The notes: generated from the sequence alone by a model not told the origin. Counted from the stretch's first letter, positions 45,801 through 56,582 are shown. The stretch: DNA of 64,000 nucleotides from Bactericera cockerelli (GCA_024516035.1 CM044957.1:19055224-19119223); one strand, 5' to 3'. A program made the numbers and translations.

Positions 45801-46422
45801 CAACTTATACCTCGTGAGAACGGCTGAACATATAGAAAAACGCAAAAAACTACATATATTCCTTATATTTTGAGGAGATCTGGAGATACATGATTGGTCG
45901 TCCCGGCTAATCTGACCTATAACTTGTTAACCATAAGTTTCAGAAGGATAAATTTTGTTGATGTTAAGTCAATATGTCACGAAACCGACCAGAAACTAAC
46001 ATGAATAGATAGATCGAATTATGTCTTAGCTCATGGAAAATTGTTGCTTCTTTCAATGAGGCCATTTAAGATTTTTAAGTTAGTCCATGCCCAGCCTGAC
46101 CGGGGCAGTGTAGGTAATTTTTTGGTGCAATTTAATCCCCTAAAAAATGAAGGAATCTCGGTTTTTGCGCTTTTCTAAATTTTCAGCTGTTCTTGAGATA
46201 CGGGGGGTTAGACTTTATGGACACCCTGAATTTGTTTGTTATTGATTTCTATTCAGATACCCATGCCTGATATAGATTCCATTCATAATGGCAGTGTGTG
46301 TATTTTCAATAGAAATGAAAATAATTTGATACCTACTCTTCTGAACTAACTAAACAGTACACATTTAAATAAACTGCGTTCTACCATTTTCAAATGGAGC
46401 GCTTATGTGTTGTAAATATTAT

Positions 46423-46749
46423 TGTATTGGAGAGCAGATGGCTTTTCCAATAGTTAATTGAAAATGAGCTTACGGTTGTCGTTCGTCAATCTTCTTCTGC
46501 TCTACGCTGGGGCCGCTGATCAAGATGGTAAGTCGCCAGGCCTGGCGAAAGCGGCTAGCGGAGCAAGATGATACGGTGGATGGTTGCGATGTGTGCTGGT
46601 CAAGAGTTGATTAATTAAGAGAGAACTTTCCTCACGAAGAGTCCGACGTGAGATTTTCCATCGAGTTGGAGACAACCAATTGCGCACGCAATCGCTCATG
46701 GAGGTAGATATAAGTGGTCATTCATAGCAAAAAAAGTGAAGCCCTAACA
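46423..46749 (-). repeat. BEL/Pao LTR (3' LTR of the minus-strand element)
   Basis: 327 bp, TG...CA on the plus strand (TGTATTGGAG...CCCTAACA) and TG...CA on the minus strand. Read against 53800-54126 I find no mismatch. ATTAT at 46418-46422 is the target duplication. The LTR carries an antisense signal-peptide-like frame (see 46464-46527). Confidence 0.95.
46464..46527 (+). other. exon-like signal-peptide frame inside the LTR (antisense), copy 1
   Basis: On the strand opposite to the retrotransposon genes, ATG begins MSLRLSFVNLLLLYAGAADQ then D and one base, with R4, a hydrophobic run and a small-residue AGA|A cleavage context. It stops exactly at G|GTAAGT, a near-consensus splice donor in phase 1. 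There is no evidence of transcription. A 21-codon ORF can arise by chance; the combination with the donor and phase is what draws attention. Confidence 0.35.
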
Positions 46750-46760
46750 TTTCCCCCCCA
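46750..46760 (-). promoter_or_regulatory. polypurine tract of the BEL/Pao element
   Basis: On the minus strand TGGGGGGGAAA directly precedes the 3' LTR start (TGTTAGGG), the position where plus-strand DNA synthesis is primed in LTR retrotransposons. Confidence 0.8.
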
Positions 46761-47165
46761 TAGAATCCAACAGGATTATCTAATGGTCAATGTTCTTCCT
46801 GCAGCAAGAAATGAACGGTGAATATGGTATGGGCATGGAGGTGATGAATGATAAAAGGGTGATAAAATTATGATAACCAACTTATTTTGAAGATATTGCA
46901 AATTGAAATTTCTCCCCTGAGAATCTATATAAAAATTAAATGAAAATTAATTGCTCAACCTGAAGCTAGGATTAAAATTAAAGTACCTCAGACAGCAACC
47001 ACAAAGTTAAATGATCAGTAATACTTTTACAAATTATTATGGAAGAAAAGGGTTAATTGGTTAATTGATAATAAAAAAAAATAGTGAAAAAATTCCAATA
47101 GGAAAAAATGAAAATAAATAAGTTTTAGCTTCCTATTTACAAATTTAAGCTTGGCTGCTTAAAGG

Positions 47166-50100
47166 TTAGTCGCGGGGATCGCCCACGGGTAGAAGGGCAA
47201 GTTTGGAGGCTGGTCGTGTCAGCACACCATGAGATGTTCGAACCGTTGCAACACGGACAACATTATCCTTGCCGGGCATCACATTGATTACAATTCCAAT
47301 GGGCCACTGTTGAGGTGGACAATTTGGAGTATGAAGAATCACAACATCGTTGATCTTGACATTATCATTAGAGGAGGTCCATTTGTTCCTTTGGATCAAT
47401 GTGTTAAGGTAATCAGATTTCCATCGCTTCCAGAAACACTGTGTTACCTGTGTGACAAGAAGCCAGCGCTTCAAAGGTGGGATATAATCTGTTGAGGTAT
47501 CTTTCTCAGCACGAGCTAACAAAGGCGCTCCTGTCAAGAAGTGTCCAGGAGTCAAGACATCCACTCCGTCGTTGGGATCTACACTGATGGCGCACAAGGG
47601 TCTGGAATTGCAGATAGCCTCACATGATACCAGGATGGTTGAAAACTCTTCAAAGTTGAAGGTTTGATTATTCAACACATGTTTGAGATGTTTCTTGACA
47701 GATTTCACACCCGCTTCCCAGAGTCCACCAAAGTTGGGAGCAGATGGAGGATTAAAGTTCCATTGAATTTCACGTGATAGAAGATGAGATGCAATCTGAC
47801 CTTGTGATGAGGAAAGAAACTGTTGAGTTTCAGAGATGTGACGGGATGCTCCTTGAAAGTTAGTTCCATTGTCTGAAAAGATATTAGAAGGAAGTCCGCG
47901 TCTTCCGATGAACCGATCTAATGCAGCCAGAAAACAAGGGGTAGATAATGAGGATAATAACTCAAGATGAATTGCTTTGACTGACATGCAGATAAAGATA
48001 GCAAAATATGATTTTACAATTGGAGAATTGCGACGTGGTCCAGATTTCAAGGAGAAAGGACCTGCTAGATCCACTCCTACATTTAGAAATGCACGACCTT
48101 GGGCAAAACGAGATACTGGTAGGTCAGCCATCATGGGTTGATGGAAGAGTGGTTTCATCCTAATGCACTTGATACATTTTGATAGATGATTCCGGATGAG
48201 GTTACGAGCTCCAATGATCCAATAGAACCTTTGTAGTAGGGATTGAACTACTTTAGGTCCTCCATGGAGAGTCAGTTGGTGATAATGATCAATAAGAAGT
48301 TTGGTTAGATGTGCTGTCTTTGGAAGGAGAACTGGATGCTTTGAACTCTCAGGCAGAGGAGATTGGGAGAGTCTCCCCCCCACAGCCAAAAGTCCGACAG
48401 AGTTTAAGATGGGAGATAGAGAGCGTAAGTTGTTTCCAACCAGTTGTCCACTCTTGACAGCTTTTACCTCATCCTTCAGGTAGCATTGTTGAGTGATACG
48501 AATGATAACTTCAAGAGCTTGGTCATTTTCAGTCACCGATAACTCAGGTTTGAAGTTTGATTTTTGCTTGCGACAACAGTTAATAAACCGAAGCACAAAT
48601 CCAAAGATTCTCTTTAGCTTCCTTAAGGAAGAAAATTTCTCCACTATCTGGAGTAAAGGATTGATATCAATGTTAGTGAGTAAAGCTGTGACAGGCTTTG
48701 TCTCAGGACATGGTTTATCCATGTCAATTACTTTGAGTGGCCAGCTCTCAACGGGTAATTTTAGAAAAGATGGTCCCCTCAACCAAAGTCCATTTTTCAA
48801 AAATTGAGACGGGGTTAAACCCCGACTTGCTGAGTCTGCACTATTTAATTCAGAAGTGACATATTGCCACTGAGTGGGTTTAGTAGTTTCCAAGATTTGA
48901 GATACACGATTTGCTACATATATTTTAAGTTGATAAGGTGGGGTTTTTAGCCAAGATAGAACAACACAACTATCAGAAAAGAGATAAACATTATCAAATG
49001 ATAAAAAATCGAGTGATTTGACTATTTTTGTCAATAATAAAGCTGCGCACAGTTCTAATCGATTAATGGTTTGCACTTTGAGTGGTGCAACTTTGGTTTT
49101 TGCACGAAGAAGGTAATTTTTAACTTTGCCTTCCAAATTACACACTCGGAGATACACCACTGCAGCATAAGCAGACTTGGATGCATCTGCAAATCCCACA
49201 AGATCCATGGATTGACACTTTTCTCTATTGATGTAACGGGGTATTTTAAAGGTAGATAACAAGGTAAGTTCAGTTGTGAATGCTTGCCACATTTCACGTA
49301 AGTTATCTGAGAGTGGTGTGTCCCAAGATAAACTATTATCAAGCCACAATTTTTGGAGAAAAATCTTCATCCAAATGATTACTGGACTTAGATAGCCATT
49401 ACAGTCATATAATTTAGCGACAAATGCCAAAACTTGTCTTTTAGAAAGAGTGGGTGGAAAGGATTGATTATTCACTACATAAAAAAATGCATCAGATTTA
49501 GGGCACCATTGCATGCCTAGTACTTTTATAGACTCCTCTCCCCCCTCTGAAAAACATTTAGGTTTTTCACAAAGATCTTCAGCTATACCTTCAAGGACAG
49601 TGGAGTTAGATGAGGCCCATTTTCTCACAGAAAAGCCACCCTTTGCTAAGAGAGAAATAATGTCATTTCTCAATGCAATAGCATCTTTTACGGTTGATGA
49701 TCCCGTAATCAAATCATCCACATAGGCTTCATTTTGCAGGGCATTTGCTGCTTTCGGGAACTTTTCACCCTCATCTAGGGCCAACTGTTTTAAGACACGT
49801 TGAGCCTGATAGGGACTCCCTGGTAATCCAAAGGTGCAGGTGGTGAGTTCAAATTCTGTGACCTCCATAGAACCCTTCTCGTGCCACAGGATATGCTGAA
49901 ACTGACGGTCGTCAGGATGGATTAATATGTTTCTGTACATGGCTTGTATATCACAAAGAAGAACAACAGGATGAAGTCTCCACTGAGTAAGTAAGTCGCT
50001 AATGTCCTTCTGGAGCTTAGGACCAACTAAAAGATTTTTTGCAAGATTGTTTCCATTATTACTGGAAATGTTCGGATCAAAGACAACACGTAGGGGTGTA

Positions 50101-52433
50101 GAAGATGATGTTGGTTTATAGATGCCAAAATGCAGTAAAAGATAGTCTGAACGGTGTTGAGCAATAGTCATATGTCCAGGTTCAAGATAAGATTCCAAGT
50201 TGTCATAATACAGCTTCTTTTGTTCTGGATCACGGGACAGCTTATTGTCGAGAGATTCCAGCCGTTTTAGTGCTATTTTTCTATTTGATCCAAGATCAGG
50301 TCGTATGAGGTCCTTGAAGGGAAGACGCAGCACATATCTTCCATTTGAGTCTCTCTGATGGGTGTCAATGAAGTGTTGTTCACAGGCAACTTCTTCTGGA
50401 TTTGGAGAATGGATGTATGGCAGTTCTTCGCTCTCCCAGAATTTTTGTAATTCCATGGCAATTGGATCCTCTTTGACAAAGAAGGTATGGTAGGACTGAG
50501 GTTTTAGTTGGTTAGGACACTTGCCCAGCAACAGCCAACCCAAAATAGATGGTACAGCTGATGGATTACCTAAAATTGTCTTTGATGAATGATCAAGAAG
50601 TTGACAGTAATACTCTGCTCCAATTAGAAGTTCAATGGTAGAATCTAGTTTTGGATCCACATAAGTTAAATCAGCTAAAGGTAAGTGGGAATACATTTTA
50701 ATAACATCATTGTTAATAGTGTTTGATAGATTACTGGTAATCTTCGGTAAGATGACGGCTTGAATATTCAAAGGTCTACTATCTGATTTTATAATATGTT
50801 TATGAGGTAAAAGTTGAACACACAACTCCCCTTTGGCTTTTACTGGATTGGACGTATCAATACCCGAGATGTGAAGGTTCGATGCTTTCCATCCAAGCTT
50901 GAGTTGTTGAGCTAAGCGATGCGAGATTATAGAGATTTGACTACCTGAATCAAGGAGACAACAAACAGAATACCACATCCCAAATCTGTCTTGGAGTTGC
51001 ACCACTGCAGTTCCCAGAAGTACCGTTGAGTTTGAAGTGGTTGAGGTTTCAACAGCATGATTTCCTGAAAATAGATTGGTTGAGGAAGATTGTCCTTGAG
51101 CAGGAAACCTATCCTTGTGTGAACTGGCGGTTGAGGGATGAGTTTGTTCCTTAGTGTGTCCTTGATATTGGTAACCTGACTTCTGTTGACTTCCACCTGG
51201 TTCAGATTGATGTAGCAAGGAATGGTGATTTTTGCTCTGACAATATTTGCATTGATACATAGATTGACACTCTGGACGGGAGTGTTTGGAACTCAAACAA
51301 GCAAAGCATAATTTTAATTCTTTGACTTGAGCATAGCGCTTGGTAACATCCATCTTTAAAAATTTGGTACATGATGCAATCCTATGATCACCAGAATTAC
51401 ATACTGAACATGTGAACTTTGATTTTTGAAACTGCTTAACTTGATAAGGTTGTTGAGGTTGAAATGAAGAAAATTGATTATCTCCTGGTTGAGCAGTAAC
51501 TTGATAGGTTTTGCGATTAGATTGGCTAATAGGTAATTGAGATTTGTGGTTATTCACTGAGTTGTCATGGGTAAGATCCAGAATAGAACATTTGTGACGC
51601 ACAAATTTAACTAGATCCTCAAATTTGGGAAAATTATTCTGAATCTGCTCGGTTTCAAAGTCTTGACGGGTTTTTTCATCAAGGGCTTTTAATCCCAACT
51701 GAAGAAGGATAAATTCTCCTAGGTTTTCAATGTTTAGACCTCTCAAAGATTCTACATTGATATGGAAAATATCCAAGAAATTCCTCAATCCTTTTATGTG
51801 ATCACTTTGTAAAGGTGAAAATTTTAAGATTTTTGAGAGATAGTTATTGGCTAAAACCCGCTTTTTTCCATAGCGATCAACCAAGCTTTGATAAGCTAAT
51901 GGATAATTTTGAGCCAAAAAAGATATATGATCAATGCAACTAGCTGCATGGCTGCTTAGGTAAGATTTAAGATAACTGAATTTTTGAATATCAGAAAGGT
52001 CGGTATTGGTATGGATTAACTGGTCATACAAAGATTTGAAAGCAGGAAAAGCAGAAATTTCACCACTAAATATTGGTACATTTATGGTTGGAAGGTGAAT
52101 TTTGGGTGCTTGAGGGGCAGGAGAAACCGGTGAAGCCATTTCAGCCTTCAAAACGGCTTCTTTAGCCTTGACCTTGAAGTACATGGCCTCAAAACTAGAT
52201 AAAGTTTGATCACAGTCAATGCGGTCAGCCTCATCCAACTTTACATTCAAAGTATCCATTGTACCTAAGATTTTCTCAAATTTGTCCAACGTTTCATCAG
52301 CCTTTGCAACTCTCACTTTAAAATCACTGACCTTATTTGCATCTAAGCTAGCATTATAACACTCTTGCATTCGCCGATACAGCCTATTTCTGTAGTCTGA
52401 TGCAATTTTCATTTGGTCAGCTGGAGAAGTCAT
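47166..52433 (-). CDS. BEL/Pao gag-pol polyprotein, 1755 aa, intact
   Basis: A single ORF combines gag and pol. Approximate residues: N-terminal coiled coil; 110-260 gag-like region of the DUF1759 type; about 340-406 zinc knuckles (CSVCNSGDH and CKYCQSKNHH); about 493-497 aspartic protease (LLDSGSQISII); reverse transcriptase with YVDDLITG at about 903-910; RNase H with FADASKSAYAAV (about 1078), NRLELCAA (about 1128) and FSDSCVVLSW (about 1150); integrase zinc-binding HHCC (about 1370-1425), core Asp in VGVDLAGPF (about 1449), Asp in FSDNGTNF (about 1520) and Glu in GGLWEAGVKS (about 1568); C-terminal DUF5641-like domain. The domain order (integrase after RT-RNase H, protease of the retropepsin/DUF1758 type) is that of BEL/Pao. 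There are no stops or frameshifts, no env. The first ATG (MTSPADQMK) is chosen because the leader upstream has stops in all frames. Confidence 0.96.
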   Translation of the reverse strand: MTSPADQMKIASDYRNRLYRRMQECYNASLDANKVSDFKVRVAKADETLDKFEKILGTMDTLNVKLDEADRIDCDQTLSSFEAMYFKVKAKEAVLKAEMASPVSPAPQAPKIHLPTINVPIFSGEISAFPAFKSLYDQLIHTNTDLSDIQKFSYLKSYLSSHAASCIDHISFLAQNYPLAYQSLVDRYGKKRVLANNYLSKILKFSPLQSDHIKGLRNFLDIFHINVESLRGLNIENLGEFILLQLGLKALDEKTRQDFETEQIQNNFPKFEDLVKFVRHKCSILDLTHDNSVNNHKSQLPISQSNRKTYQVTAQPGDNQFSSFQPQQPYQVKQFQKSKFTCSVCNSGDHRIASCTKFLKMDVTKRYAQVKELKLCFACLSSKHSRPECQSMYQCKYCQSKNHHSLLHQSEPGGSQQKSGYQYQGHTKEQTHPSTASSHKDRFPAQGQSSSTNLFSGNHAVETSTTSNSTVLLGTAVVQLQDRFGMWYSVCCLLDSGSQISIISHRLAQQLKLGWKASNLHISGIDTSNPVKAKGELCVQLLPHKHIIKSDSRPLNIQAVILPKITSNLSNTINNDVIKMYSHLPLADLTYVDPKLDSTIELLIGAEYYCQLLDHSSKTILGNPSAVPSILGWLLLGKCPNQLKPQSYHTFFVKEDPIAMELQKFWESEELPYIHSPNPEEVACEQHFIDTHQRDSNGRYVLRLPFKDLIRPDLGSNRKIALKRLESLDNKLSRDPEQKKLYYDNLESYLEPGHMTIAQHRSDYLLLHFGIYKPTSSSTPLRVVFDPNISSNNGNNLAKNLLVGPKLQKDISDLLTQWRLHPVVLLCDIQAMYRNILIHPDDRQFQHILWHEKGSMEVTEFELTTCTFGLPGSPYQAQRVLKQLALDEGEKFPKAANALQNEAYVDDLITGSSTVKDAIALRNDIISLLAKGGFSVRKWASSNSTVLEGIAEDLCEKPKCFSEGGEESIKVLGMQWCPKSDAFFYVVNNQSFPPTLSKRQVLAFVAKLYDCNGYLSPVIIWMKIFLQKLWLDNSLSWDTPLSDNLREMWQAFTTELTLLSTFKIPRYINREKCQSMDLVGFADASKSAYAAVVYLRVCNLEGKVKNYLLRAKTKVAPLKVQTINRLELCAALLLTKIVKSLDFLSFDNVYLFSDSCVVLSWLKTPPYQLKIYVANRVSQILETTKPTQWQYVTSELNSADSASRGLTPSQFLKNGLWLRGPSFLKLPVESWPLKVIDMDKPCPETKPVTALLTNIDINPLLQIVEKFSSLRKLKRIFGFVLRFINCCRKQKSNFKPELSVTENDQALEVIIRITQQCYLKDEVKAVKSGQLVGNNLRSLSPILNSVGLLAVGGRLSQSPLPESSKHPVLLPKTAHLTKLLIDHYHQLTLHGGPKVVQSLLQRFYWIIGARNLIRNHLSKCIKCIRMKPLFHQPMMADLPVSRFAQGRAFLNVGVDLAGPFSLKSGPRRNSPIVKSYFAIFICMSVKAIHLELLSSLSTPCFLAALDRFIGRRGLPSNIFSDNGTNFQGASRHISETQQFLSSSQGQIASHLLSREIQWNFNPPSAPNFGGLWEAGVKSVKKHLKHVLNNQTFNFEEFSTILVSCEAICNSRPLCAISVDPNDGVDVLTPGHFLTGAPLLARAEKDTSTDYIPPLKRWLLVTQVTQCFWKRWKSDYLNTLIQRNKWTSSNDNVKINDVVILHTPNCPPQQWPIGIVINVMPGKDNVVRVATVRTSHGVLTRPASKLALLPVGDPRD

Positions 52434-53799
52434 GTTTATTATTGAATGTAGAAAGCACTAGGTAACTAAAAACCGGTAAGTATTGTGTAGAAACCAATAT
52501 TTCTTCTTTTTGTTAGATTATTGACTAGTTATTAGTTAAATATAGGTGAAATTTTCACAAAAAAAATGTGATAACTTTAGAAAGTGGGCAAATTATTTAA
52601 TAGATGCAAAAAAACACACTTGAAAATTTTTAAATGGAAAATTTTAATCCAAAAAATATCACTTGGATTATATAACCACTAGAAAATAACTCTCGTGTAA
52701 AAAAATCACTGCAAATATTTAAATGGGTTTAGCTGATAATTGTGACAAAATTTAACTATTAAAAATCACTTGGTAAGATTAGTTAGGTGGGTAATTCCTT
52801 ATGCAGATAATAGCACAGAACAAGATCATTAAATTTTGGATAATACAAAAATATCCCCTTGAGCACACTTTACTCGGTAAACTCAGATATAATAACTCTT
52901 TAAACTGAGGTTTGTTATAGAAATAACTACAGGTAAGTGTTATAGGTTAGCAAATATAAGGAGATGAGATAATTAGTTGCTTTAACTGCAACAAAATCTC
53001 GGTGGGTGAGAATTATTAATTATGCAACTTTATAAGATTAGATTGTAATGAAATGAATGCAGGTAAATAGCAATATCAAGGTTTCATTAAAATAAGATAA
53101 TATGCAGAAAATGCAAGATCAAAAACCCATGAGGTCAACAAATGTAGCTAAATTTTCCAATAACCAAATAAGATCAAAATACAGAACTAAAAATTACTCT
53201 AGGTTGCTGAAATCGGTAAATTAATGTAGAAAAATGAGGTTTTTGTGGAGATATGAACAATTAGAAACCAGACTTATTCACAGAATGCAAAAAAAATCTT
53301 GGAAACTGAGCTTTGGCTAGTAAACTTTAGAAGATAATGATACTTTAGTATTATGCACAAATGTAAGGTAAATTGACAGTTGTGACACAGGATCAGATAA
53401 CAAGATTATTACAAAGGGTACTAGATTGAGTATTAATAAGATAAAAATAAGGTAAAAGCAATTCTTTTTCACTTGATTATGATTTTAAAACACTGATTAA
53501 ACCCCAACTTTACTAAATTTTCAATGCCAGTAATCCAGATAGAAAGTAGGCAATCAAGAGTAATATTTCACTTAGATTGAAATTTTAAGATTTTAAGATG
53601 AAATGATTGTGAAATAGGTAATGAAGATGACAAACGCTACAGATAGAACATTGACTCACGCTAACTACTGTCTACTGCTTTGAGAAAGACTTAATGGTGC
53701 GAACGCGAGACACGAGGCCAGAAGCAAGTACAAAGATTAAGTTAAACTATAGACCCATAAAACTGGCAAATTACGATTTCGGTTCGAATGACCAACTTA
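52434..53799 (-). other. 5' leader of the BEL/Pao element
   Basis: About 1366 AT-rich bases between the 5' LTR and the polyprotein ATG, without an ORF. Short related strings recur at irregular spacing (TATGCAGATAATAGCAC, TATGCAGAAAATGCAAG, CACAGAATGCAAAAAA, TATGCACAAATGTAAGG), suggesting a decayed tandem repeat. The primer-binding-site candidate lies at 53781-53794. The leader may contain packaging signals or an intron; neither can be shown here. Confidence 0.6.
53781..53794 (-). promoter_or_regulatory. candidate primer-binding site
   Basis: Minus-strand TGGTCATTCGAACC starts five bases after the 5' LTR and begins with TGG, complementary to a tRNA 3' CCA. The matching tRNA was not identified. 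Confidence 0.5.
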
Positions 53800-54126
53800 T
53801 GTATTGGAGAGCAGATGGCTTTTCCAATAGTTAATTGAAAATGAGCTTACGGTTGTCGTTCGTCAATCTTCTTCTGCTCTACGCTGGGGCCGCTGATCAA
53901 GATGGTAAGTCGCCAGGCCTGGCGAAAGCGGCTAGCGGAGCAAGATGATACGGTGGATGGTTGCGATGTGTGCTGGTCAAGAGTTGATTAATTAAGAGAG
54001 AACTTTCCTCACGAAGAGTCCGACGTGAGATTTTCCATCGAGTTGGAGACAACCAATTGCGCACGCAATCGCTCATGGAGGTAGATATAAGTGGTCATTC
54101 ATAGCAAAAAAAGTGAAGCCCTAACA
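53800..54126 (-). repeat. BEL/Pao LTR (5' LTR of the minus-strand element)
   Basis: 327 bp, apparently identical to 46423-46749, followed by the target duplication ATTAT (54127-54131). No clear TATA box is evident on the minus strand. Confidence 0.95.
53841..53904 (+). other. exon-like signal-peptide frame inside the LTR (antisense), copy 2
   Basis: Identical to 46464-46527 because the LTRs are identical. This copy lies 711 bases upstream of the candidate exon at 54616. The LTR donor (phase 1) and that acceptor (two bases AC, then TCG AAT CAG) would join in frame as ...AADQDDSNQK. No in-window evidence shows that it is used. Confidence 0.35.
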
Positions 54127-54615
54127 ATTATTGTTCAATAACATAACAATGGCTGAAATTCAACACTTGGCCAGAGCTTTCAGGTTCCGTGGCTTGGCGC
54201 ACAGAGAATTCTTTTTGTGTGACCCCTGAGCAGTTCCCTCCTCTTAGTGGTGATGAAAGCTGCGGTTGTGTTCCCGCTGGCGGGGGGAGGGATAGCAAGG
54301 GGAGCAAAGACAATAGGATTAAATCACCGCGGTCACCTAGCAGGTTGTTATAAATTTCACGCGGAGCTTAGAGTTTGGTTCTTCGCTTCTTATGACTTCT
54401 CTATACCTCTGGACTTGGTTTATCTTATTGTAAACTCTTAATTAAATATAATTTGGAAATTTTGACGGTTGGTACATTATTTGAGTATGAAGTTTTACTA
54501 AAGTCCAACAACATGGAATAATTACGTAACAAGATTTTAATGGTCTCATAATCAAGTTGAATTTTGCTGTTTTGTGTTAAAAAAAAGGATAATCCCTATT
54601 TCAATTTTTTTTTAG

Positions 54616-54748
54616 ACTCGAATCAGAAGCTATCTAACCACCCTCGCAGCCCACGCAACAAGAAAGTAATGATTTTACCTCCTGACTCTTCCACATGGAT
54701 AGCTGCTCAGAGGGTTCACCATCGGCTTTCCCTTCCTTTTCCCTCGAG
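54616..54748 (+). CDS. candidate internal exon of an unidentified secreted protein
   Basis: Acceptor TTTTTTTTTAG at 54605-54615 and donor CTCGAG|GTATGC at 54748 bound 133 bases open in the frame DSNQKLSNHPRSPRNKKVMI then LPPDSSTWIAAQRV to FPSR. The start phase (1) matches the donor phase of the signal-peptide exon at 27919-27985 (and that of the LTR frame). The composition is hydrophilic, P/R/S-rich. No family recognised. The exon ends in phase 2; no next exon is found in the window. Could be a chance frame. Confidence 0.33.
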
Positions 54749-55865
54749 GTATGCGGAGGCATTGCTTCTTACCCTCTTCTTGAAATTTCCGTTATTTTAA
54801 CTTTCCCTTCAAGTTATTTCTCTCATTGTACAAATTTTTCCCCCGCCTCCTCCTTGTAGTCTACAACATATTGTATGACTCATTTTTCACTCCCCCACCT
54901 TTAGTATTTTCTTCAAGCCTCGTTTACAATCGATTTTTTTTTCGTTGTAAGATAAGTTGTTCAAACCTTTTAGCTAAAATTGGTTGTCTGACCAACTTTT
55001 TTTTTTTTAGCTCGTAGGTTTTACTGATGATCTACAATAGGTGTGCATGTGCGATTCTGTGACTGATGCGGGTGTCGAACGCTGGAAACACTGTACAAAA
55101 CTGTAGTACCGCCCTTTTTTTCTCGATGAGGATTTTTTGTTTTTGTTTTTTTATTTTTTATTAGTAATTACATATTAAAAAAACTACGATTTTTCACGTC
55201 CGTTTTTATGTGAATATATCTCTTTTAAATAACAAGTGTGAACACTGCTAGAAAATTTATTTAGGCAACAAATATTTGGTCGTTGATGACTGGAGCGTGT
55301 GTGAACCAGCCTTTATAACTCTCCACTTTTCCTTCCATTGCATTCTTTTCAAACACCTCAATTTCTCACTCTCTTTTCTGTACCTCTCCTCTGGGTACAT
55401 AAATGCCAGTGTTGTGAAGGTGTAGCAAGAATGTATACATTTACTACAAGCTTGAAGGGAGTGCGAAGTATTATACCGAGTTTTGTGCAGAGTATTTTCT
55501 AAATACAGAATGAGTCGTGTACCGGCTTTTGTACACTTTCTGGGCAAACTATAGCTTTCGAGACTTCCTTACCCTGCAAAGTTATGTTAATCCAGCGTAC
55601 AATAATCAATGAGTGATTGGGAAAAGTTGGTCTTGGTGAACCTATAGTTATCTTTACTTCATACAAAGTCTTGGATGTGAGCCTGTACAAGTGTATTGAA
55701 GCCAGATAATGTCACCCCACCTATATGTTTCTCCTGAGTAACCTGCTCCCCTCTCCTGCTGTGTGGTGGTTGTGAGATGTGGTCGATCATAGGTAATAGT
55801 CCAGAACGGTAAAAATACTAAATTTCGGAATGGGTATTCCTGGGATTGGATTTCGTTCACCAGTG
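54749..55865. other. ORF-poor sequence downstream of candidate exon
   Basis: Pyrimidine-rich blocks (54775-54925, TTCC/CCTCC rich) and T-runs (54937, 54998, 55109). No gene supported. Confidence 0.35.
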
Positions 55866-55995
55866 TGGCCACAACGAGGACCCTTGCCTATACCCTACAC
55901 CCTAGACCCTGGACCCTCAGACTCAGTAGGCGGCCACAATGAGGACCCTTGCCTATACCCTACCCTACACCCCAGACCCTTGACCCAAGACACTG
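55866..55995. repeat. two-copy tandem duplication, about 68 bp, with CCCTA-type subrepeats
   Basis: GGCCACAACGAGGACCCTTG then CCTATACCCTACACC recurs as GGCCACAATGAGGACCCTTG and CCTATACCCTACCCTAC. Short CCCTA/CCCTAGA strings give it a telomere-like look, but there are too few units for a telomeric array. Confidence 0.75.
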
Positions 55996-56582
55996 GTGCC
56001 TACAGCTTGATGTAGACAATTTTCCGGACTCCATTGTGGCCGCTTGCATTTAATAGCATGCTTAGATTATTTGACGGCTCTACCCCAAGGTTCAAAGTAT
56101 AGGCTATAGGCCTCCGTTGTGTTCGCGCACACAGCGCTCAAGAAAATTTCCTCTGTGAAGTCAGGATTAGATTATGAAGATGCGCTGTTCACAAAGATGT
56201 AATTACTTTATCAACGTGCGAGCTCTGTACTATCGTTAATGAACTTAACAAGTCGCTGTCATTCAATTAATTCCAACAAGAGCTCGTAAGGATTGAGTCG
56301 CGTGTTATTCGATTATAAGGAGAATGGTGTGCGTAGAAATTGAGCTGAGAGAAAGTATCATAACTTAACCAGAAATAGATCTTGAGACAGCACACTCTAC
56401 GTTTGGAAATCTATCAGTTAGGAACATAATCGCTGGCGCGTTTGATCAATAAATTGAGCTTTAATATTAATATGATTCATCACTGTTCGGAAGATTCTAG
56501 TTGGTACTATCGTCCAAAAAACACGAGTTGGGATTTGTTTTTTTTTCTTCCAATTCTCATTTTCTAGGGGTAACTAATGAAC

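Larger units (their letters stand above)
46423..54126 (-). mobile_element. complete BEL/Pao LTR retrotransposon, 7704 bp
   Basis: Two 327-bp LTRs, apparently identical, flank a single gag-pol ORF on the minus strand. ATTAT is duplicated at 46418-46422 and 54127-54131 (5 bp, as expected for BEL/Pao). A purine tract (minus-strand TGGGGGGGAAA, 46750-46760) abuts the 3' LTR, and a candidate primer-binding site TGGTCATTCGAACC (minus strand, 53781-53794) begins five bases after the 5' LTR. The 5' leader is long (about 1.37 kb) and ORF-free. Intact ORF plus identical LTRs point to a very recent, possibly active copy. Confidence 0.96.
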
